A stretch of DNA of 27,321 bases from Anaerolineaceae bacterium UBA2260 (GCA_002347485.1 DDXM01000051.1:6395-33715), one strand, 5' to 3'. Positions 14,168-21,982 are shown, counted from the first letter of the stretch. The notes: generated from the sequence alone by a model not told the origin. Made by a program: numbers and translations.

Positions 14168-15589
14168 TTAGAACGGCGGTCCTCCCTGGAAATCGATGTC
14201 CATGATCGAGGATGGCGGATTCAGGATCACCTTGTCGCCTTCCTTTAGGTCTCCCGAAAGCACTTCGCTGACTGTGTCGGAAGACGTGCCGATCTTGATG
14301 ACCACTTTTTCGACGGCGTTGTTCTTCAAAAGGTAGACCACGGTTTCTCCATCCACCAGGCGCACCGCACGGTTGGGTACGGTGAGCACGTTCTCGAGCT
14401 GGTTGACAATGATGTTCACTGCAGCGGTCATGCCCGGGCGCACCTGTTCATCCGGATTGAGGATCTCGATGGTAACTTTGAAGGTTACCAATCCGGATTG
14501 CACCGTGCCGACATTCGCGACGCTGATGACGCGCCCCTGGTAGGCTCGATTCATAATGGCATCGAAGGTCAGTTCCACATCCTGACCCTTCTGGATGCTG
14601 TTGAAGTCCACCTCAGGGATTTGCACGTCCACCAGCAGGCGGGAAAGATCATCAATGCGAAACGCCTGGGTACCCGCGTTGACAAGGTCACCCACCATCG
14701 CATTCACCTCGGTGACCGTGCCGCTGAACGGGGCGACCAACCTGGCGAGGTTGATTGTGGCATTGAGGGCGGTGATGCGCGCTTCGGCGGCGGCAATGTC
14801 CGCCGGGTCCGGACCATCTTTCACGCGTTCCCATTCGCGCAACGCGTCTTCATATTGCGCGAGCGCCACCGCCACCTTGGCGTTAGCTATGGCGAGCTCT
14901 TTTTCATCAGGTAACTGGGTCAGGTAATTCAAGTCCTGTTTTGCCCGTTCAAGGCTTTCGCGGGCGTTGGCCAGCGTGCTGAGTGCGGATGCTTTGAGCG
15001 GATCACTGTCATCTCGGCTTTTCACGCGTTCGTAGGCTTCCTCAGCGTCATTTACACGATTTTCAGCCAGGGTCACAGCTGCCCGGGCAGCGTCGATCCG
15101 GTTCTGGTCGGTTGTGCGAGCGGTGTTCGCTTGCGGGTTGGACCACACTGCCCGGTCATAAGCATCCTTGGCATTGGCCAATGTGAGCTGCGCCTGGGCG
15201 CGTGCCAGGCTAGACTCACGCAGGTTTTCCAGGTTGCGCTGCGCGGTTACCAGTTCAGCCCGCGCGAGGATCACCGATTGCGGAAGGGAGGAATCTAACA
15301 GACGAGCGAGGCTCTCCTCGCTGGCGACAGTATCCCCGACGGCAACGCTGATCTCGCTGATGCGGCCGCTGGTCTGCCAGACGAGCACCGCGCTCTGGTT
15401 GGAGTGAACCGTGCCGGTTGCGCCGACGATGGCCACCAATTCACCGCGCGATACGCTGGTGGTTTGCAGGTCGGCCAGCGAAGCCTGCTTTTTCATATTG
15501 TTATTCACGATCAGGTAGGCTACTCCACCGATCACCACCAATGCCAGCAGGATCAGCCAGTACTTCTTGGACGAACTCTTCTTTTTCAT
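14168..15589 (-). CDS. Periplasmic-adaptor-like membrane fusion protein (HlyD/MacA type)
   Basis: The 473-residue protein has an N-terminal anchor (about 10-28) after a lysine-rich start, then half a biotinyl-lipoyl domain. A long helical hairpin (about 110-270) is rich in A, L, R and E. The second lipoyl half has A-P-F-S-G-T-V-T-E-V-N (about 286-296), and beta-barrel and membrane-proximal domains follow (about 310-470; V-R-P-G-M-T-A-A-V-N-I). It would link the MacB-type permease to outer layers or act as an extracellular chaperone in a single-membrane cell. It is the first gene of the operon. The ATG has AGGGTGAG upstream at a rather long spacing. The divergent neighbour is the HExxH protein. 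Confidence 0.92.
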   Translation of the reverse strand: MKKKSSSKKYWLILLALVVIGGVAYLIVNNNMKKQASLADLQTTSVSRGELVAIVGATGTVHSNQSAVLVWQTSGRISEISVAVGDTVASEESLARLLDSSLPQSVILARAELVTAQRNLENLRESSLARAQAQLTLANAKDAYDRAVWSNPQANTARTTDQNRIDAARAAVTLAENRVNDAEEAYERVKSRDDSDPLKASALSTLANARESLERAKQDLNYLTQLPDEKELAIANAKVAVALAQYEDALREWERVKDGPDPADIAAAEARITALNATINLARLVAPFSGTVTEVNAMVGDLVNAGTQAFRIDDLSRLLVDVQIPEVDFNSIQKGQDVELTFDAIMNRAYQGRVISVANVGTVQSGLVTFKVTIEILNPDEQVRPGMTAAVNIIVNQLENVLTVPNRAVRLVDGETVVYLLKNNAVEKVVIKIGTSSDTVSEVLSGDLKEGDKVILNPPSSIMDIDFQGGPPF

Positions 15590-15636
15590 ATTTATTACTC
15601 ACCCTCTATTCATAAAATCCTGCCAAAACAGCAGGT

Positions 15637-15642
15637 TATAAT
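15637..15642 (+). promoter_or_regulatory. -10 box of a leaderless start (HExxH gene)
   Basis: Consensus TATAAT is followed after 6 bases by the ATG at 15649, and no Shine-Dalgarno sequence is present. This is the clearest leaderless arrangement on the plus strand. Confidence 0.65.
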
Positions 15643-15648
15643 AGCACC

Positions 15649-16896
15649 ATGCGTTGGAACCTGATTACCCGCCAGATCATTCCCCTACTCATCGCAGCGA
15701 TCGTGATGACCAGTTCTGTGATGCGCCTGGAAAAACCGCTGGACAAAGCGCGTTTGTTCACCGCGGGGATTGAATATGATTATATCGCCTGGACGCTCGG
15801 TGCGGTGAAGGAAAAAACCGGTCAGGCGCAGATCAACGCAGCACAGCGGCTTACCCCGGAGCAACAATCGCAGGTCGTCATCCGCTATTTCGACCTCGTA
15901 CGCGATCTGGAAATCACCCGTGGACAGATCCACATCCTTTACAGCGATCCGCGCGTGGTGGACACCGAAGCGGCAACCGCTGAGTTGGTCGTGCGGCAGC
16001 ACAGCCTGGAGGACACACTCAACGACCTTGCCGCGCTGACTGAAGCCATCTTGCAGCACCAGGTGGCGCAGGTGCTGACGGACAACGGGCTGGGATTCCT
16101 CGCGCAAGAAGTGCCGCCGGTGCTATTCCACTCAACCCCATTGCCTACCGCGTTGATCGTTTCACCGCGCGACACGATCCGCCAGGATGTGAACATCTCG
16201 CTGCTGGCTGACCTGAGCCTGGAGGAGATCACACGACTTGAGGAAGAGGTCGAAGCGTACATGAATGCTTCAGCGCTGGTGGAGGACGTGGGAGGGATCG
16301 GGGTGTACCCGACCATGGTGCAGCGGGCTTCCAGTCTCGAGTGGACGCTGGATACGATTGCCCACGAATGGACCCACAATTACCTTTCCCTGCATCCGCT
16401 GGGTTTACTTTATGACAAAACCCCGGAACTGCGCACCATGAACGAGACCACCGCCTCAATTGTGGGGACAGAGATCAGCAATGCCGTGATGGCGCGCTAT
16501 TACCCGGCTTATGTTGCAGGCGGGACCAAGGTCAATAAGAGCGCGATCAAAGCGGCTGACCCGGCGCAATTCGATTTCTACCACGAAATGCATGTCACCC
16601 GCATACGGGTGGATGAGCTGCTCGCCCAGGGTAAGATCGAAGAGGCCGAGGCGTACATGGAAGAACGTCGCATCGAATTCGTGAAGAACGGCTACATGAT
16701 CCGCAAGCTGAACCAGGCTTACTTCGCTTTTCACGGGGCTTACGCCGAGGTCACCGAGGGGGCTGCAGGGCAGGACCCGGTTGGTCCGGCTGTGCGGGCG
16801 CTACGCGAGCAATCTGACTCGCTGGTTGACTTCTTACGGCGCATCGCGCGCATGAACTCCTTCGACGATCTACAGCAATCCATCAGTCAGGAATAA
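15649..16896 (+). CDS. Membrane-anchored putative zinc metallopeptidase of unknown family
   Basis: I do not recognise the family of this 415-residue protein. Residues about 8-26 form a hydrophobic segment after a short basic start, an anchor or uncleaved signal. At 239-243 stands H-E-W-T-H, and E266 in N-E-T-T-A-S follows 23 residues after the second histidine, the layout of a gluzincin site (HExxH plus downstream E). The stretch leading to it (S-L-E-W-T-L-D-T-I-A) is helical as in zincins. The rest is mainly helical, with an E-A-Y-M-E-E-R-R segment near 330-345 and a distinctive Y-F-A-F-H-G-A-Y close to the C-terminus. It is divergent from the MacAB-type operon, 59 bases apart. Metallopeptidase activity is inferred from the motif alone. 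Confidence 0.7.
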   Translation: MRWNLITRQIIPLLIAAIVMTSSVMRLEKPLDKARLFTAGIEYDYIAWTLGAVKEKTGQAQINAAQRLTPEQQSQVVIRYFDLVRDLEITRGQIHILYSDPRVVDTEAATAELVVRQHSLEDTLNDLAALTEAILQHQVAQVLTDNGLGFLAQEVPPVLFHSTPLPTALIVSPRDTIRQDVNISLLADLSLEEITRLEEEVEAYMNASALVEDVGGIGVYPTMVQRASSLEWTLDTIAHEWTHNYLSLHPLGLLYDKTPELRTMNETTASIVGTEISNAVMARYYPAYVAGGTKVNKSAIKAADPAQFDFYHEMHVTRIRVDELLAQGKIEEAEAYMEERRIEFVKNGYMIRKLNQAYFAFHGAYAEVTEGAAGQDPVGPAVRALREQSDSLVDFLRRIARMNSFDDLQQSISQE

Positions 16897-16918
16897 AATC
16901 CGGCCGTACGTCAAAATT

Positions 16919-17296
16919 TTAAAGATCAGGTAAATCATCCCCCAGGTCCGGCATGTCTCTTTCGATATCCTCGGGGGATTGTCCTTTTTCCAGGCGGCTG
17001 ACCACTTCGTCGAACTCCGCGGGCAGGTCATCCGCGCCGACCTCGTTCTTCATTTCACGCATCATCCTGCCCAGGGCGCGCGGGTCGCTGTCAAGCGAGT
17101 CGAGATTGGCATTGTCAGCCAGTGACGCCAGGCGTCCTTCATCCCCGCGCGTAACGCGCACCTTGCGGATGACGCGCTGGATCTGATTGGACCCGCATTT
17201 TGGGCAGACCGTTTGATGGCGGTCGTATTCCGCGTAGGTTAAAAAAATGGCAAAGCGATGTTGACAATTGGAACAGCGAAAATCATAGACCGGCAT
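16919..17296 (-). CDS. FmdB-type zinc-ribbon protein
   Basis: The 125-residue protein starts with the FmdB/CxxC_CxxC regulatory zinc ribbon: M-P-V-Y-D-F-R-C-S-N-C (C8, C11) and C-P-K-C-G (C31, C34), followed by I-Q-R-V-I-R. The remaining two thirds are acidic and probably helical or disordered, ending in P-D-L-G-D-D-L-P-D-L. The family is widespread and often called a putative regulatory protein; the function is not established. GAGGGA precedes the ATG. It is convergent with the HExxH gene (22-base gap) and divergent from the guanylate kinase-like gene, sharing a symmetric -10 region with it. Confidence 0.9.
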   Translation of the reverse strand: MPVYDFRCSNCQHRFAIFLTYAEYDRHQTVCPKCGSNQIQRVIRKVRVTRGDEGRLASLADNANLDSLDSDPRALGRMMREMKNEVGADDLPAEFDEVVSRLEKGQSPEDIERDMPDLGDDLPDL

Positions 17297-17325
17297 TCGT
17301 CCCTCGATTTATTAAAACTTAATCA

Positions 17326-17333
17326 ATTATAAT
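17326..17333. promoter_or_regulatory. Symmetric -10 region serving both fmdB-like and guanylate kinase-like genes
   Basis: The octamer ATTATAAT contains TATAAT on both strands (plus 17328-17333, minus 17331-17326). Predicted starts would give leaders of about 23 bases for the minus gene and 36 for the plus gene, each containing that gene's ribosome binding site. The surrounding 60 bases are AT-rich. Confidence 0.5.
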
Positions 17334-17375
17334 CAACCCATATTAGAAAGATGTTAATAATCCCGGGAGGATGGC

Positions 17376-17999
17376 ATGATCACAACAGAGGACCCGTTTA
17401 ACCTGATTCACCCGCAGCCGCTGTTGATCGTAATTTCAGGACCCTCTGGTATTGGCAAGGACAGCGTGCTGCAGGAGCTTAAACGTCGCAGGCTTCCATT
17501 TCACTTTGTGGTCACAGCCAACACTCGTGCGCCGCGCCCGGAAGAAGTGGATGGTGTGGATTACATTTTTATGTCGCGTGAGGAATTTATGTCCGGGGTT
17601 GAGCGCGGGGATTTTATCGAACATGCGCAGGTCTACAACGATCTTAAGGGTATACCGCGCTGGCAGATCGAAGACGCACTCAAAAGCAGCAAGGATGTCG
17701 TGCTGCGTGTGGATGTTCAGGGCGCGGAAACCATCCGAGATCTCTATCCCGAAGCCTTGCTCATTTACCTTATCCCCCGCAACTACGACGAGTGGTACAA
17801 GCGCCTGGTGAGCCGGAAAACTGAATCGGAGGAAGACCTGAAGACAAGGGTCGAAATCTCGGTAAAAGAGATTGAAAAGATTGATATTTTTGACTACCTG
17901 GTCGTCAATGCGGAAAACCTGTTATGCGATGCAGTGGACGACATTATTGGCATCATCCACTCGGAGCACCTCGCGGTGCGACATAGAAAGATCCTTTAA
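17376..17999 (+). CDS. Guanylate kinase-like P-loop protein, divergent
   Basis: The 207-residue protein has the guanylate kinase fold: P-loop G-P-S-G-I-G-K-D-S at 22-30, T-R-x-P-R with R51 and R54, D-G-V-D-Y with Y63, F-I-E with E82, the L-x-V-D-V-Q-G strand, and a lid-type R-K-T-E-S-E-E-D-L. Compared with yeast or bacterial Gmk it is unusual: the Y-G-T/S motif that holds GMP is replaced by K91-G-I93, and the residue two before D-V-Q-G is arginine instead of E/D. It may be a true Gmk with altered contacts or a kinase for another substrate. GGGAGG precedes the ATG at 17376. The stop overlaps the rhomboid start (TAATG), implying coupled translation. Confidence 0.8.
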   Translation: MITTEDPFNLIHPQPLLIVISGPSGIGKDSVLQELKRRRLPFHFVVTANTRAPRPEEVDGVDYIFMSREEFMSGVERGDFIEHAQVYNDLKGIPRWQIEDALKSSKDVVLRVDVQGAETIRDLYPEALLIYLIPRNYDEWYKRLVSRKTESEEDLKTRVEISVKEIEKIDIFDYLVVNAENLLCDAVDDIIGIIHSEHLAVRHRKIL

Positions 18000-18772
18000 T
18001 GCAGGATAATTCACCTTACGATCCCTATCAGCAATCGCAAACCCCTCCGCCAGGAGCGCCGGTAGCGGTGAAACTGCCGGGTAAAACGACCTCTGTCACC
18101 TATGTATTGATAGGGGTAACTGTTTTCTTCTATATCCTGCAGTTGCTATCGCAGTCTTTCAGCAATGACGGTTATGACTGGCCGCTGCTGCTGGGCGGTA
18201 AGATCAACGATTTGATCTTGCAGGGGCAGGTTTGGCGGCTGCTTACGCCGGCGCTGCTGCACGGCAGCCTGCTGCACATCGCTTTCAACATGTACGCGCT
18301 CTTTTCGTTAGGCTCCTCGCTGGAGCGCTATTACGGTCATGGACGATTTCTGCTGCTGTACATCATCGGGGCTTTTGCGGGCAACACGCTCTCCTTCCTA
18401 CTTTCGCCTAAGGCGTCGATCGGGGCTTCCACCGCGGTCTTTGCGCTGGTGGCAGCGGAAGGGGTGTTTATCTACCGCAATCGCTCGCTTTTTGGCGGTC
18501 GGGCGCGCTCCATGTTGACCAACCTGGGGTTGATCATCGCCGTTAACCTAGTGATCGGCCTGCAGCCCGGCATCGACAACTGGGGACACCTGGGCGGGTT
18601 GATTGGCGGTGCTGTCTTCGCCTGGTTCGCCGGTCCGCTGATGAAGGTGCAGGCCACGTATTATGGCTATGAACTGGCGAATACCAGCGACAGGAAAGAC
18701 ACCTTGATCGGCACACTCCTCGCCGGCGGGATGTTCCTGGTCCTTCTGGTGGTCGGTTTTGTGTTGAAATAA
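17999..18772 (+). CDS. Rhomboid-family intramembrane serine protease
   Basis: A 257-residue rhomboid. A proline-rich cytosolic tail (about 1-25) precedes six or seven membrane helices. Catalytic serine S144 lies in G-A-S-T-A-V-F-A (usual form G-x-S-x) and catalytic H197 in N-W-G-H-L-G-G-L-I-G-G; the N-terminal-side motif H-x-x-F-N-M-Y-A-L (L-L-H-I-A-F-N-M) is also present. Rhomboids cleave transmembrane substrates within the bilayer. Translation is coupled to the guanylate kinase-like gene by the TAATG overlap. A strong bidirectional terminator follows. Confidence 0.93.
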   Translation: MQDNSPYDPYQQSQTPPPGAPVAVKLPGKTTSVTYVLIGVTVFFYILQLLSQSFSNDGYDWPLLLGGKINDLILQGQVWRLLTPALLHGSLLHIAFNMYALFSLGSSLERYYGHGRFLLLYIIGAFAGNTLSFLLSPKASIGASTAVFALVAAEGVFIYRNRSLFGGRARSMLTNLGLIIAVNLVIGLQPGIDNWGHLGGLIGGAVFAWFAGPLMKVQATYYGYELANTSDRKDTLIGTLLAGGMFLVLLVVGFVLK

Positions 18773-18784
18773 TGGCAGCCAATT

Positions 18785-18838
18785 AAAAAAGCAGGCGGAA
18801 TTTGTAGTGTACCCCATTACAAATTTCCGCCTGCTTTT
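18785..18838. terminator. Long bidirectional terminator after the rhomboid gene
   Basis: Arms GCAGGCGGAATTTGTA (18791-18806) and TACAAATTTCCGCCTGC (18818-18834) pair with a single bulged base. The plus-strand tail is TTTT, and the six A at 18785-18790 give a T-tract on the minus strand. It serves the rhomboid gene and anything reaching it from the L,D-transpeptidase side. Confidence 0.88.
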
Positions 18839-18856
18839 CAGTATCCATGTGTTGAC

Positions 18857-19012
18857 TTAATCCACGAAGCTGATTTCTATCCACGGCACGTACATGATGA
18901 CCGGGTAGGCAGCGTATGAACTGATACCGATGCCGATCGATCTGCGGTCGAGGTTCTTATCCTCTACTGTTTTTACGAAGACACCGTTGATATTAGGAAC
19001 TGGTGAAATTTT
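18857..19012 (-). pseudogene. Orphan 3' coding remnant downstream of the L,D-transpeptidase gene
   Basis: On the minus strand, directly after the transpeptidase stop and in a different frame, about 50 codons are open and look coding. They include G-V-F-V-K-T-V-E-D-K-N-L-D-R-R and Y-V-P-W-I-E-I-S-F-V-D before the TAA at 18859-18857. The codon choice (GTC, ATC, CTC, CGC, GTG) matches the neighbouring genes. There is no ATG, GTG or TTG in frame after the preceding stop near 19060, so this is probably the C-terminal relic of a lost gene or of a frameshifted transpeptidase extension. I do not recognise its family. Confidence 0.4.
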
Positions 19013-19014
19013 CT

Positions 19015-20166
19015 TTAAAACCCACCAGACCCATACAAGGATGGATCGGTCGGCGTTTCACCCGAGGGATCCCACACGTACACGTAATCACCCTCGTCCG
19101 CCCAGTCGTACAGCCAGTGCGAATCAGCCACCGAAAGGTTGACGCAGCCATGAGAACGCTGATACCCCAGCAGGGTCTGCCAGTAAGCGCCGTGCAGCGC
19201 ACGCAATTCGTCGTAATACATGATGTAAGGGACTTCTTCGAGATAATAGTAGTCCGAGCGGTCCGCTTCAAACGCGCCCGACATGGGGTCGAAATCGATC
19301 TTTTTGTAGACCTGGAACACACCGGGTTTGGTGTAGAACGGCGGGGTGCCCGAGGAGATCATCGTCGCGAAAACCAGTTTGCCGTTCTCGTAAGCGGAAA
19401 GGGTTTGTTCGTAAAGGTTCACCTCGATCCACTTGTCCACCGGCACGCCTTCAGGGCGCGTGTAATTGGGGATGACCCGGGCGATGTAGCGGTGTTCGAT
19501 CCATTCGTCCGGACCCACCTTCACCCATTCGATATTATCGATAAAAGTGCTTTCGTAAATAATGATCCGGTTTTCACGCCAATACTGGGTACCGGTTTCA
19601 GGGGCGGCATAACCCGGCGCGGATCGACCGACCGTCTCGTTGATGACCCAGCCAAAACTGACCGTTGGGTTCTGGTTGAACAAATACCCCTGGAAGTTGG
19701 GGATGCCGGCGCGGGAGATGAATTCCTCGCTGATCCACTCGGTGGTCGCAATCTGGTAATAACGTCCCTTGTCGGTTTCCACGTGGTTTTGCAGCGCCAC
19801 ATACTTGATCTTGCTTTTATACAGCTTGTTGGTCGGGTGGTTATTGAGAATGTCCTCAACCGTCGCGTATAGCGGAACCTCTTCGTTGTCCACCAGCGCG
19901 TACGAATAGGGCACGATCGACAGCTCATAGGGAGTGCGGGCTGCAAATAATTGTGGAGCGGGGAATGTGATCCCCTCGGCTGCCAGCTGAGTCAGCCGCT
20001 CTGAAGGACCGGCGTTGAGGCAGTCCAGCGCCGCGATCTCGTCACCACCAGGCAGGCACAGCGCTTTATCGCTATCGGTTACTGCCGAGGCGGTAAACTG
20101 ATTTTGGGACGCAGCGAAGGCGATGGAGAGGAAAACAGCGATGAGTAATGATCTGATTTTCAACAC
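19015..20166 (-). CDS. L,D-transpeptidase (YkuD domain) with signal peptide
   Basis: The 383-residue exported protein begins with a signal sequence (about 1-28, ending near A-S-A). A linker and SH3-like beta-rich region spans about 75-240. The YkuD catalytic domain covers about 246-366, with H325 and the active-site motif S-H-G-C-V-N at 338-343 (nucleophile C341). Such enzymes make 3-3 peptidoglycan cross-links or anchor proteins to the wall from outside the membrane. The domain begins with the usual W-I-E-V-N-L-Y-E-Q-T-L-S-A-Y. The start is GTG at 20166 with AAGGG upstream. Cysteines C37 and C49 in the mature N-terminus could pair. A coding remnant follows its stop codon. Confidence 0.93.
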   Translation of the reverse strand: MLKIRSLLIAVFLSIAFAASQNQFTASAVTDSDKALCLPGGDEIAALDCLNAGPSERLTQLAAEGITFPAPQLFAARTPYELSIVPYSYALVDNEEVPLYATVEDILNNHPTNKLYKSKIKYVALQNHVETDKGRYYQIATTEWISEEFISRAGIPNFQGYLFNQNPTVSFGWVINETVGRSAPGYAAPETGTQYWRENRIIIYESTFIDNIEWVKVGPDEWIEHRYIARVIPNYTRPEGVPVDKWIEVNLYEQTLSAYENGKLVFATMISSGTPPFYTKPGVFQVYKKIDFDPMSGAFEADRSDYYYLEEVPYIMYYDELRALHGAYWQTLLGYQRSHGCVNLSVADSHWLYDWADEGDYVYVWDPSGETPTDPSLYGSGGF

Positions 20167-20290
20167 GATTTACCCTTGGCAATATAAATATGACTCATTT
20201 TATCTTAATATCTCGCCCGTCTGGGGATTGATTCCTTGACCTTGTGGAAAACGGAATACTTACCTGTTCTCCCCAACCCGGGCAGAGGTC

Positions 20291-20902
20291 TTATTCAAAG
20301 ATCTTTCCGCGCTTGAAAGTGATCTCCTGCAAGGAACGGTACCCTTTTTCACCCAGCAGGTAACGCAGCTCGGGTTCAAAGGTGTTGATCAGGGGGGTCT
20401 TGTGCGCCGCGCGGCGCACGCAGCTCCCTTCCTCATCCACCATTTCTTCCACCAGGTCGAGTGTGATCCGACCGTCTTCATCAAGGTCCAGCGGATGCAG
20501 GATGCAGTAAAAAGGTTTGAATCGCCACGGGTGCAGCCCGTTGGCGATGGCAGCCACCTGCAGGGCACATTTACCATCTTCAAGGCAAAAGATGCAGGCG
20601 GTGCTGCCGTAGTGTTGCGGGCGGTTTTCCACCGCGGTGTGGATGACCCTGCCGCTGGGGCTGTTCGTATCGGTGTCTTCGACGGCGGCGAACCATTCCC
20701 CCGGAACGCGGCAATTAACCGGCATGTGCGGGAGGATCAAGGCGGCGTTGCGCATGATATCATCCACCTCGCGCAGATCCACCCACACACCGAACACGCA
20801 GCAAGCGCCGCGGCATTCGCTAAGCGCGCAGCGCTGCACGGGCTCTGATTCGAGCATGCGCGGGTTGATGCGCTCGAGGATGGGGTTGATCGTTGAATCC
20901 AT
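20291..20902 (-). CDS. DUF3109/YkgJ-like cysteine-cluster protein
   Basis: The 203-residue protein holds ten cysteines in conserved spacing: C25, C30, C34, C35, then C64, C103, C106, C112, C133 and C161, within C-R-G-A-C-C and C-I-F-C-L-E-D-G-K-C. This matches the DUF3109/YkgJ type of putative zinc- or iron-sulfur-binding proteins. P-W-R-F-K-P-F-Y-C and E-G-S-C-V-R are further typical blocks. There is no membrane segment, so it is cytosolic. The function is unknown. The ATG at 20902 lacks a ribosome binding site but has TACAAT 7 bases upstream. It is divergent from the dehydrogenase gene. Confidence 0.8.
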   Translation of the reverse strand: MDSTINPILERINPRMLESEPVQRCALSECRGACCVFGVWVDLREVDDIMRNAALILPHMPVNCRVPGEWFAAVEDTDTNSPSGRVIHTAVENRPQHYGSTACIFCLEDGKCALQVAAIANGLHPWRFKPFYCILHPLDLDEDGRITLDLVEEMVDEEGSCVRRAAHKTPLINTFEPELRYLLGEKGYRSLQEITFKRGKIFE

Positions 20903-20909
20903 AGATAGG

Positions 20910-20915
20910 ATTGTA
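20910..20915 (-). promoter_or_regulatory. -10 box of a leaderless start (cysteine-cluster gene)
   Basis: Minus-strand TACAAT is 7 bases before the ATG at 20902 and no Shine-Dalgarno sequence intervenes. A second TACAAT on the plus strand at about 20977-20982 probably serves the divergent dehydrogenase gene, which does have a leader with AAGGAG. Confidence 0.55.
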
Positions 20916-21009
20916 CCATCTTGGACCGCTCATGGGTAAAACGAGCAGGCAACCCTTCGCAAAATTGATTTAAGGTACAATCTAATCATCACAATTCAAG
21001 GAGTTTGAT

Positions 21010-21951
21010 ATGTCTGCCTGGAAGATCTTGTTAACGGATGGGTTGGAAGAGAATGGCAAGGCGATCCTGCGTAGCAAAGCAGAGGTGGTTGACCAATCAG
21101 GGATCAGCGCCGAAGACCTTTTGAATGTTGTGGGCGATTACGACGCGCTCATTGTGCGCGGGCGCACCAAAGTTACCGCGGCGGTATTTGATGCCGGAAA
21201 AAAATTAAAAGTGGTGGGACGCGCCGGCGTGGGCGTCGATAACATCGACCTGGCCGCCGCGAAAGCGCATGGGGTGACCGTGGTCAATTCTCCCCTGGCG
21301 ACGACGGTGGCAGTGGCTGAATTGACGCTCAGCCTGATGTTGAGCATGGTGCGCGAGATCCCGCGTGCAGACGCCTCGATGAAAGCCGGCAAGTGGTTAA
21401 AAAAGGAGTTCGAAGGTCGCGAGTTGTATGGCAAGACACTCGGCGTGATCGGTTTCGGGCGCATCGGCTCAGCAGTGGCAGCGCGTGCCAAAGCTTTTGA
21501 AATGAAGATCCTGGCGTATGATCCACTCGTACCGGCTGAAGAGATCGCGAAGCGCGGCGGCGAGCAGGTGAGTTTTGATGAGCTGCTCGCGCAATCAGAT
21601 GTGATCACCATGCACATGCCGCTCACCGCTGATTCACGCAACCTGTTGAACGCGGAAGCTTTCAACAAAATGAAGGATGGCGTGTATATTGTCTGCGCGG
21701 CGCGCGGCGGGGTGATCGATGAAGACGCGCTGTTGGAAGCGCTGAACAACGGTAAAGTGTCCGGGGCGGCGCTGGATGTGTTCGCCACCGAACCTCCCGG
21801 TCCGACCGCGCTGGTGGCGCACCCGCGCGTCATTGATACACCGCACGTGGGCGCTCAGACCGTAGAGGCACAGGCGCGCGCGGCGAACGATATCGCTGAA
21901 GAGGTTTTGAACGCACTGGAAGGTAAACCCCTGCGCTGGAAAGTCGCTTGA
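21010..21951 (+). CDS. serA: D-3-phosphoglycerate dehydrogenase, short form (2-hydroxyacid dehydrogenase family)
   Basis: The 313-residue enzyme would oxidise 3-phosphoglycerate to phosphohydroxypyruvate, the first step of serine synthesis. Evidence includes G-R-A-G-V-G-V-D-N-I-D, the NAD-binding G-V-I-G-F-G-R-I-G-S-A-V-A, and the catalytic set R232 (C-A-A-R-G-G), E261 (A-T-E-P-P) and H279 (T-P-H-V-G-A). The C-terminal ACT and intervening domains of long SerA are absent, so serine feedback through ACT is not possible. Specificity within the 2-hydroxyacid dehydrogenase family is likely but not certain. AAGGAG lies 9 bases before the ATG. The carboxypeptidase gene follows after 31 bases, probably on the same transcript. 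Confidence 0.85.
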   Translation: MSAWKILLTDGLEENGKAILRSKAEVVDQSGISAEDLLNVVGDYDALIVRGRTKVTAAVFDAGKKLKVVGRAGVGVDNIDLAAAKAHGVTVVNSPLATTVAVAELTLSLMLSMVREIPRADASMKAGKWLKKEFEGRELYGKTLGVIGFGRIGSAVAARAKAFEMKILAYDPLVPAEEIAKRGGEQVSFDELLAQSDVITMHMPLTADSRNLLNAEAFNKMKDGVYIVCAARGGVIDEDALLEALNNGKVSGAALDVFATEPPGPTALVAHPRVIDTPHVGAQTVEAQARAANDIAEEVLNALEGKPLRWKVA

Positions 21952-21982
21952 TAGAGAAATCTTAATTACTTTGGAGCAAAAA

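Noticed and set aside
17371..17379. ATG-GCA-TGA mini-frame overlapping the guanylate kinase-like start
   Set aside because: Its ATG directly touches the GGGAGG site, too close for initiation; the ATG at 17376 has proper spacing.
19003..19872. 289-codon plus-strand open frame opposite the L,D-transpeptidase gene
   Set aside because: Antisense to a gene with a signal peptide and intact YkuD motif; no domain, and its start has no ribosome binding site.
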